This document shows positions 17,701-22,887 of a DNA stretch of 29,736 bases, one piece after another. A program made the translations under genes and the position numbers. The number at the start of each line of letters is the position of its first letter. Position 1 is the first letter of the stretch. A model generated the notes under the pieces. It made no database searches. It saw only the letters and a program-made list of their open reading frames with translations, and was not told the origin of the DNA. The stretch comes from a virus. Location: IMG/VR virus record IMGVR_UViG_3300031578_000250, positions 1-29,736 of that record; one strand, given 5' to 3'.

Positions 17701-19013
17701 GGTTTATCATTAATATTCTCTTGCATTATCACAAAAATCGATTTGTTCGTATCAGTATCCAGAACTTTATATAAATTAAAAATTGTTGAGATATTTTTTG
17801 GTTGACCTCTCATTAGTTTTGATGCTGCATCAGCTTCACTAATGTCAATAGTGAGTTTCATTACTAAATTATTGTTTATCTCATATGCGAAACCATTACC
17901 TTCACCACCTAAAAATTTAGGGGTACTCAACCCTAATTTACCTACAATTTCTTTTGCTAGTTTATCTCCATAAGTTCTATCACTTAATGTGTCGTATTCA
18001 ACAGGAGGTGTGTCCTCATTGATATGAAAGGTTTCACGGAGTAACGGGTCTCTGTTATAAAAACCTTGTTCGGTAAGATAGGTTTGGAGTTCAAGTAGGT
18101 TACTATAGAATCTTGGTTTGTCTTCAACGACTTTCATTATCTCACTGATGTTGTTCACACATTCATGAAAACGGTCAGTAAGTAATGGGAGATTCTCTAT
18201 TGGTTTATCGGGATATTCTTGTCGGTTTGAAACGAAATTAATAAATTCTTCATTGATTACACCGGGTCCGTCACTTACACTATATGGCATTTGCGCCCAC
18301 ATTCCACGTCTGATATCTCCTTGGTCACCAGTATCACTAAGTATATCATCATTTCCATCGGCATAGTTGAAAAGCTCATACATTTTGTATTGTTGCTTTC
18401 TAATTGGGTCATAATGAGTGTTATAAACTTCGTCATTTAGCCCATAATCTGTTAGAACAATTGTCGGTTGACCATCACGCAGAACCTCACCATAAGTACT
18501 TGGTCTACCCATATCACCAGCATTTTGACCGTAGTTAGCTATGAAGCTCCCTAAGTCTGATGCGAATTCGTTTTCCCAAAAAAACTCTGATTCTTCTTTC
18601 TCTTGATGAAAAATTTCTCTTTTACCTTTGCTTTGTTCTTCGTAATTTCTCAGGAAATAAAATAATGCATTAAGACTCGGTATTCCAGTAAGTTCTTTAA
18701 TTCTTTTTTCATTAACCTTTTTGGCTTTCTCAGAAATTAACCAACTGTCGTCTTCGGCACTATCAAAAACTTCAGTAACAATATGTTGAGTATCACGGTA
18801 ATAACCCGCACCTCCTTCTGCTCCATTCTGTGCAATACCTTTGGCATTCTTTGCTAGTTTCAGAACCTTTTCACCATCGATATCATACACGATTCTACCA
18901 GTACCACTTCCGATTTTATTTAGACGTTCGTTAGCGTATCTGATTTTAGCAGCGAATGATTTCAGGTTTAAGAATTCGGGTAGGAATCCCTCTTTGAATT
19001 CAGCGTATGTCAT
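14766..19013 (-). CDS. Multidomain RNA-repair-like protein: kinase-like x2, GNAT, CCA nucleotidyltransferase, 2H phosphoesterase
   Basis: A 1415-residue protein with at least five modules. (1) Residues about 30-190: kinase-like, IGSGTGRIVYDIDGEKVLKL with K52. (2) About 340-560: a second kinase-like module (GGEGNGFAYEINNNLVMKL, ending GVLKFFDVGGY); both may be pseudokinases. (3) About 660-785: GNAT acetyltransferase with FIEKEFRGAGYANDAMRLL (RGAGYA at 723-728). (4) About 815-1195: class II CCA-adding/poly(A) polymerase with GGAVRD (833-838), DLD (D847, D849), RRDFTINAIA (from 925) and DALRMLRAVQFASRF (from 967). (5) About 1285-1415: 2H phosphoesterase with H-x-T motifs HMT (1323-1325) and HIT (1376-1378). 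Known roles are tRNA 3'-CCA repair and cleavage of 2'-5' or cyclic phosphates. The start is 16 nt downstream of a late-type motif. The fusion of these domains is unusual. Confidence 0.85.
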   Translation of the reverse strand: MTYAEFKEGFLPEFLNLKSFAAKIRYANERLNKIGSGTGRIVYDIDGEKVLKLAKNAKGIAQNGAEGGAGYYRDTQHIVTEVFDSAEDDSWLISEKAKKVNEKRIKELTGIPSLNALFYFLRNYEEQSKGKREIFHQEKEESEFFWENEFASDLGSFIANYGQNAGDMGRPSTYGEVLRDGQPTIVLTDYGLNDEVYNTHYDPIRKQQYKMYELFNYADGNDDILSDTGDQGDIRRGMWAQMPYSVSDGPGVINEEFINFVSNRQEYPDKPIENLPLLTDRFHECVNNISEIMKVVEDKPRFYSNLLELQTYLTEQGFYNRDPLLRETFHINEDTPPVEYDTLSDRTYGDKLAKEIVGKLGLSTPKFLGGEGNGFAYEINNNLVMKLTIDISEADAASKLMRGQPKNISTIFNLYKVLDTDTNKSIFVIMQENINDKPLEKLRKLQSDINKIVPSGLDYEDIMIEIKKPAGFNHDEWVEWAKHVLTDNPEAGVSKIDREAAYEYIVTMFDIRQELLDFGIKSTDYIAIANLGYKDGVLKFFDVGGYYGIGEPDIPDEDMINLPEDGSAKFTTDNAVNQDDFPVYNTNDTSPSINNDLDANIAMYEDLVYNHVVGNATQDKYMLTEKRKKAWMPGSKTVKVKRKCQLAGLGNTSVACNQGDINNLEFGSVNETITLDLPAGDIQGGFASYKIMNDGQVVGEMELMTRGNRYLVLDKIFIEKEFRGAGYANDAMRLLFEYADKNKKIITLTPDNVWGASKGKLLKWYQSLGFVLNKGRNKDFETMQLMYRLPKGLVIQEYFSSLVPDMNEEIMSIQDLPFRDEVEKLGGEIYAVGGAVRDEYLGKDSKDLDIIIRGIPEEKLAQILKKYGVAKPVGNSFAVTKFIPNGETDEIDIALPRTEVSTGEGHNDFEITADYRLPIEKDLERRDFTINAIAKDMDGNVIDPFNGVADLKAGKIKITHPKSFVDDALRMLRAVQFASRFNFTIDPATYKLIRDNADKIKTVDKERIQIEFDKIVNKGDAQKGAFLLKDTGMLRAMGVDGPQLVSNDWNNVQTLAEFVYLLSHYNVSPVEFYKNNFRGDIDIINELEGLVIGMPVESNEPMVNRTTAHNMVVKSKGTKVLESKILPEKLQVAAQELLQGKYPKTVKELAVNGNDLIAADVPDVERGKVLKSLLMKIYNDDVRNTREELLPLVNQNPEEVEEGHLNYSDIQPSTWKVNGQEVTIDFFVQEYNKWNNQGGKPGYPDTSHESVLEFLQNNYEDFSVDDKLKRELYWELTDRDLLTEEPVKKVSYSAVVLDNGSYTKLIQVFTPMIPEGWEIIAHHMTIKMGSLADGSQEKRDLKSGKPIELNVIDYAIDGLVMAVGVEGYPSTNAKPHITIAVNRNAGGKPFLSNKLTDWKPLGFSLTLTGRVSEEE

Positions 19014-19029
19014 ATTATAACTAATTTAA

Positions 19030-19038
19030 TATAAATAC
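19030..19038 (-). promoter_or_regulatory. Late-type promoter motif GTATTTATA
   Basis: Sense CCGTATTTATATTAAA, 16 nt upstream of the 1415-residue polyprotein and after a terminator. It places the RNA-repair cluster in the same regulatory class as the baseplate genes. Confidence 0.75.
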
Positions 19039-19060
19039 GGAATCGGGGGTAAAAGGATTA

Positions 19061-19092
19061 AAAGAAAAAACCGTAATAATAATTACGATTTT
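19061..19092 (-). terminator. Intrinsic terminator overlapping a stop codon
   Basis: In the sense direction AAAATCGTAAT-TATT-ATTACGGTTTT forms an 11-bp stem with one T-G wobble, followed by TTCTTTT. The TAA stop of the upstream gene lies inside the 5' arm. Confidence 0.8.
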
Positions 19093-19796
19093 TGTTTTGA
19101 TTTGCTTCTTTCTTGAATATCTCTAATAACGTCCTTAACGACTTCAGTAATTAAATCTCTGTTTTCATTTAAAACTTCTTTAATTCGTTCAACGGCATAC
19201 ATTTCAATTATAGTTCCTTTAATCGCTTCTTCGAAGACCGGACCTAGATTCTGTTGGAGATGTGTATTAACAATATGTTGTACACTTTCAACAAGTACCG
19301 CTTCATTTATTTGACCCAATTGCATTGTTGTTTGGGGTACTGTTCCTGCTGGTAATGATGTCAGCATTTGTTGTCCATTATAATTAACCATAGGGGCAGT
19401 CGGTGAAGCAGTATTACTTCCTTGGAAACCCGCAATACTTTCAGCAAGAGTTGCTTTTCTTTTCTTCTCAAGGTCAGCAAATAGTTGTTCATCCCTTTCA
19501 GGCGACATATCAATTTTTTTGCGCACTTCTGGTTGCGGTGCTGCTTCATTAATTTTATGAGTCGTTATTCCACCATGTTTTTCAGTTACCTTATTTTCAA
19601 CAACCTTAATTAAATTAGTTGAAGCATTATCTTGTCCAGTTTCTCTGGCTTGTAACAATCCATGTAAAAATGTATCTCGTGGTGCTACGCCAACGCCAGC
19701 ATTTTCACCTAATTGAGATGGGATTGCATATTTGCTTTTTTTCTCGTTAGCAATCTCATCCCTTATCTTATTTAAATCAATTTTTTGGTTAGCCAT
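19083..19796 (-). CDS. Possible prohead core/internal head protein
   Basis: A 237-residue protein, hydrophilic and without cysteine. The N-terminal region is helical and charged. Residues 120-160 are a low-complexity S/T/P/Q/G linker (FQGSNTASPTAPMV). Residues 165-237 are a helical acidic/basic domain (FEEAIKGTIIEMYAVERIKE). Two sites, KINEA (E84/A85) and QINEA (E165/A166), match the T4 prohead-protease consensus (L/I)xE followed by A. A third, TLAES near residue 119, is a variant. Cleavage at both INEA sites would split the protein into three pieces, as happens to T4 scaffold and internal proteins. The motif-based role is inference; I do not recognise the family. It begins 23 nt after a late-type motif. 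Confidence 0.78.
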   Translation of the reverse strand: MANQKIDLNKIRDEIANEKKSKYAIPSQLGENAGVGVAPRDTFLHGLLQARETGQDNASTNLIKVVENKVTEKHGGITTHKINEAAPQPEVRKKIDMSPERDEQLFADLEKKRKATLAESIAGFQGSNTASPTAPMVNYNGQQMLTSLPAGTVPQTTMQLGQINEAVLVESVQHIVNTHLQQNLGPVFEEAIKGTIIEMYAVERIKEVLNENRDLITEVVKDVIRDIQERSKSKQKS

Positions 19797-19819
19797 TTTT
19801 ATAAATTATTATAGTTTTT

Positions 19820-19828
19820 TATAAATAC
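19820..19828 (-). promoter_or_regulatory. Late-type promoter motif GTATTTATA
   Basis: Sense GAGTATTTATAAAAAAC, 23 nt upstream of the putative core protein and 4 nt after the stop of the WYL-like gene. Confidence 0.72.
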
Positions 19829-19832
19829 TCCT

Positions 19833-20765
19833 TTATTTGAAAAAAGTCGTCTTTTTATAAGGAATTGTTGGATTTTCTGTTTCATTTACCCCACTTTGTA
19901 CTTGATTCATTGAGCTTTGCGTCTGACTTAATTTATTCTTAAAGAATGTGTCATCAGCAGGTGCATTACCTTTAACTAGTGAATCATATAATTGTGGTAA
20001 GCTACCAACAATAGCGATATCAGGAATATTTTGTTTATCCTTATCTTTCACCAGCATCAATTGAAAGTCGTTTTTGTCATCAATTACAACCAAATAATTT
20101 CCATGTGCCGTTTTTTGTACTCGACTCGCAACATCCTTTAATTTAACCACGTCATCCGCAGTAATTTTTTTAGCATTTTTATTACCTCTTCGAATACTAT
20201 CCCATTTTGCTTTAAGTTGGTCTGTTCTCGGTATTACCTCTGTTTCGATATCCTTTTTGTACTTATAATCGAAATCCGGTTCATCTTTTGTTGAAACATA
20301 AGCAATAATACTGGTCATGTTGTCATCACCACCCTCATGATACCCCGGAGGTATCATCGGTCCACCTCTACTGTCATTAAATTTCTTACCAATTGGATAT
20401 ACTTGTGATATTTTATCTACATCGAATAGTCTCCAACCCGGTTTTGAACCTTCGTGGTCTGACCAATAATCATGACGTAAACTATCATCACGTGTTGGTT
20501 TGTTATTGAAATGCCAACTATTTTTGGGGTTGTCTTGCCATGCTCTGAGAACCGTGTGATTAGCAGCATTTTTCCCAAGAACATAAGGTCTTATTGTTCT
20601 GGAACCAGTTGCGTTTTCACCATCTTTATTATCAGCGTTATAATAGATATAAAGCCATTCGTGATTATTAATTGCATCGGCAATACTATTCTCACTAACG
20701 CCTTCAGTTAAGAGATGACGAAAGGTTTTAATGTTTTCGAATAATATTTTTGTTTCTGTTGTCAT
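19833..20765 (-). CDS. WYL-like domain protein
   Basis: A 310-residue protein. After a 21-residue leader ending HLLTEG, residues 28-130 read IADAINNHEWLYIYYNADN, then RTIRPYVLG, then TVLRAWQ and GWRLFDVDKISQVYPI. The order of an A-I-x-x-x-x-x-x-I-x-Y strand, an R-x-I-x-P strand and a terminal W-R-L-F-D-V-D-K-I fits the WYL sensor/regulatory domain, which is often linked to phage defence or ligand binding. The rest is hydrophilic, with DNYLVVIDDKN-type strands in residues 200-250. The leader ends at LTE followed by G, which fits a prohead-protease site. A WYL-type fold is an inference from pattern. The gene overlaps the repeat-protein gene by one base. Confidence 0.68.
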   Translation of the reverse strand: MTTETKILFENIKTFRHLLTEGVSENSIADAINNHEWLYIYYNADNKDGENATGSRTIRPYVLGKNAANHTVLRAWQDNPKNSWHFNNKPTRDDSLRHDYWSDHEGSKPGWRLFDVDKISQVYPIGKKFNDSRGGPMIPPGYHEGGDDNMTSIIAYVSTKDEPDFDYKYKKDIETEVIPRTDQLKAKWDSIRRGNKNAKKITADDVVKLKDVASRVQKTAHGNYLVVIDDKNDFQLMLVKDKDKQNIPDIAIVGSLPQLYDSLVKGNAPADDTFFKNKLSQTQSSMNQVQSGVNETENPTIPYKKTTFFK

Positions 20766-21370
20766 TATACTCTACCACTACCTGCACCATATTCATTACC
20801 TTTGGTGTAAAGACCTGCGTTTTTTGCCAGTGAACAAGTTCTACTTGAGAAGTCGATACAAGTACCTGCTTCTTCACCATCAGCTTCTGGTTCTCTACCT
20901 TTATCATCACCATCGGCAATTGTATCTGCGTTTCCAGCACAATATTCGTTACCCGGAGTATATCTATCACTGTTTTTAGCTAATAGACACTCTCTCATAC
21001 CGATATCAATTGTTGTTCCGATGTTCGGATTATGTTGGTTGCCGTCTTCAGGGTCTCTACCTTTATCATCACCATCAGAAATGGTGTCTGCGTGAGCAGG
21101 AAGGTATTCATTGCCGGGAGTGTATAGTGCAGCATTTTTTGCCAGTGAACAATTTCTCATATCAATGTCAATATTTGTTCCAATTGCACCACCATCAGTT
21201 TCAGGGTCTCTACCTTTATTGTCGCCATCAGAAAGTGTTTCCGAAACCGTTGGACAATATTCGTGTCCCGGTGTATATCCACAACTATTCTTAGCCACAG
21301 AACAGGTTCTAAAATCAGCACTATTTTCCAGTAGTCTGCTGCTTTCGTCTATATCATAATTATCTGCCAT
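20765..21370 (-). CDS. Four-repeat Cys/Asp-rich protein
   Basis: A 201-residue protein built from three and a half tandem repeats of about 51-54 residues. Each repeat has R-x-C-S-L-A-K-N, then Y-T-P-G-N-E-Y, then T-I-S-D-G-D-D-K-G-R-D-P-E. The DGDDKG element resembles a Ca-binding loop but lacks the exact dockerin or EF-hand spacing. One cysteine is conserved per repeat and others are sporadic. There is no signal peptide. The start lies 31 nt after a late-type motif, and the last base is shared with the WYL-like gene's start. The protein is likely a virion or surface-display protein; the repeat unit is unfamiliar to me. Sequence similarity between repeats also appears at DNA level, suggesting recent duplication. 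Confidence 0.82.
   Translation of the reverse strand: MADNYDIDESSRLLENSADFRTCSVAKNSCGYTPGHEYCPTVSETLSDGDNKGRDPETDGGAIGTNIDIDMRNCSLAKNAALYTPGNEYLPAHADTISDGDDKGRDPEDGNQHNPNIGTTIDIGMRECLLAKNSDRYTPGNEYCAGNADTIADGDDKGREPEADGEEAGTCIDFSSRTCSLAKNAGLYTKGNEYGAGSGRV
20790..21320 (-). repeat. Tandem coding repeats, about 153-162 bp period
   Basis: The nucleotide strings 'ttgccagtgaac' and 'tctctaccttta', plus 'tcaccatcagaa'-like elements, recur with a period of roughly 150-160 bp. They encode the repeat copies of the protein above. Copy 4 is truncated at the C-terminal end. Confidence 0.75.
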
Positions 21371-21401
21371 TTTGTGTGTGTTAATCTTTTCTGTTATTTC
21401 T

Positions 21402-21410
21402 TATAAATAC
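21402..21410 (-). promoter_or_regulatory. Late-type promoter motif GTATTTATA
   Basis: Sense TTAAGTATTTATAAGAAA, 31 nt upstream of the repeat-protein gene and just downstream of the Nudix gene's stop. Confidence 0.72.
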
Positions 21411-22193
21411 TTAATCGTATTTTTTAAACACGAGAGTAATATATTCGATTAAATGTGGAACAGTATCAAGATATTCCATTTCACTCACGTCATACCAACC
21501 ATATTTAACATTTTCTTTCATGTCGAGTTCAACATCAGTCGGGTCACCCTCATATCGAGAAGCGAATATCGTTTCTTCACTGTCTTCATGTCTTTGAATT
21601 GTGAAAGATTCAACAAACTCATTAATTTCCAAACCAGTTTCTTCCTTAATTTCTCTTTCACACGCTTCTTCAGCACTCTCACCTTTCCCAATACCACCCC
21701 CAACAAGTGCCCATTTATCTGGCATCCATTGGTCTGGAAAATCTGAACGTTTTAGCAATAGAATCTTATTATCATCATTAACAATAACAGCTACAGCATT
21801 CTTTTTTAATTCCTCCTTTTTCTTAGCTTCGTTAAGTTGTGGGGTCTGATGTGGCATCAATTCCGAATTGGGATTAGCCGTTACATCACGCCTTGCTTCT
21901 TTCGACCTCTGAACACCCGCTCTATCCTGATTCAGTGTGGCTTCAATGAATGCTTTCATTGGTTGACCACCAGCAAGATTAAATTGTGTCACATCTCCTG
22001 TCTGTGGATTGAAGTAATCGAAGAAGTTTTTCAATCTCTTCATTGCTTGATAGGTCAGATTAGGCTCGTGAAGGATGTTTTTAGCTCGTTTAACACCCTC
22101 TGCGTTCGGATTGGATACCAAGGATGTCTGGATACCTTTAAGCACGTCTGGGGGAATCCTATAAGTTTTATCGTATAGTTCCTGATTAGCCAT
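21411..22193 (-). CDS. Nudix hydrolase with 120-residue N-terminal extension
   Basis: A 260-residue protein. Residues 166-188 match the Nudix box G-x5-E-x7-REUxEExGU exactly (GGIGKGESAEEACEREIKEE, then TGL), with G166, E172, R180, E181, E184 and E185. The enzyme would hydrolyse a nucleoside diphosphate linked to another group, such as an oxidised NTP, dinucleoside polyphosphate, ADP-ribose or an NAD-type RNA cap. The N-terminal 120 residues are a separate helical domain (YRIPPDVLKGIQTSLVSNPN...) that I do not recognise. The junction reads PQLNEAKKKEE: LNE followed by A at 122/123 matches the T4 prohead-protease consensus, directly before the Nudix fold. The start overlaps the upstream gene by 8 nt. 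Confidence 0.9.
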   Translation of the reverse strand: MANQELYDKTYRIPPDVLKGIQTSLVSNPNAEGVKRAKNILHEPNLTYQAMKRLKNFFDYFNPQTGDVTQFNLAGGQPMKAFIEATLNQDRAGVQRSKEARRDVTANPNSELMPHQTPQLNEAKKKEELKKNAVAVIVNDDNKILLLKRSDFPDQWMPDKWALVGGGIGKGESAEEACEREIKEETGLEINEFVESFTIQRHEDSEETIFASRYEGDPTDVELDMKENVKYGWYDVSEMEYLDTVPHLIEYITLVFKKYD

Positions 22194-22854
22194 TCTTCTC
22201 TAGTAAATTAATCAGCTTATTTTTGTCTTCCATTTCCAGCTTATTAATTAAACCAGCGATTTTTTTAATCTTTTTGTCACTAACTTCTCTGTCGTCAGAC
22301 TTGGTTGACATCTCGTCTTCTTTTTTATCAACCATTTTGTCTTCAAGAACTTTTGATTCAACAATATTTTCTTGGAACTGTTCGTCAAGACTTTTCATTG
22401 ATTTATCGAAATGTTTCTCAATCACCTTAACTAGCTTTTCAGCATATTTATTAAAATTGAATTTTACGTAATCTTTAAGAAATTGTTTATCGTCATCCCC
22501 ATCTTTTACTTTCTGAGTAGATATTGCTCTGAACTCGGTTTTAACCTTATTAGGTTTTCTATAGAAATCTTCGAGGATATTAACATATAGCTCAAATAAT
22601 TCATCGGAAATATCATCCAGTAATTCCTGTTGCCCCTCATTCTTTTCTTCGCCTTCCATAAATGGCATAAGCGTAAAACCGAAACGACCCAGCATATCGT
22701 ATCTGAACGGCTGTGTTCCAATTTTCATGTTGTAGTCAGTGGTATTGTTTGCAGCAGTCTCTAAGTCTGCACCACTTGAAGGGATATCGTCATTACCGAT
22801 TAGTTCACCATTTGTGTTGATGATTTCATCAATATCTTTCTTTTTTAATTCCAT
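22186..22854 (-). CDS. Unrecognised acidic helical protein
   Basis: A 222-residue protein. The N-terminal 45 residues are polar and low complexity (NTNGELIGNDDIPSSGADLE). The middle has an aromatic motif (PFRYDMLGRFGFTLMPF) followed by an acidic helix (LLDDISDELFELYVNILEDF). The C-terminal third is charged and coiled-coil-like (DKKIKKIAGLINKLEMEDKN). There are no cysteines or known catalytic motifs. It begins 15 nt after a late-type motif and overlaps the Nudix gene by 8 nt. A virion, chaperone or portal-associated role is possible; none can be supported by motif. Confidence 0.75.
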   Translation of the reverse strand: MELKKKDIDEIINTNGELIGNDDIPSSGADLETAANNTTDYNMKIGTQPFRYDMLGRFGFTLMPFMEGEEKNEGQQELLDDISDELFELYVNILEDFYRKPNKVKTEFRAISTQKVKDGDDDKQFLKDYVKFNFNKYAEKLVKVIEKHFDKSMKSLDEQFQENIVESKVLEDKMVDKKEDEMSTKSDDREVSDKKIKKIAGLINKLEMEDKNKLINLLEKNG

Positions 22855-22869
22855 GATGGCATGTTTTCA

Positions 22870-22878
22870 TATAAATAC
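22870..22878 (-). promoter_or_regulatory. Late-type promoter motif GTATTTATA
   Basis: Sense CAAGTATTTATATGAAAAC, 15 nt upstream of the 222-residue protein and 9 nt after the polymerase stop codon, so it marks the change from the replication operon to the late-type units. Confidence 0.75.
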
Positions 22879-22887
22879 TTGGTATTA

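Noticed and set aside
21010-21359. Plus-strand open frames opposite the repeat protein and other genes
   Set aside because: They mirror the strong minus-strand genes, have no promoter or start context and give low-complexity translations. I found no convincing plus-strand gene anywhere.
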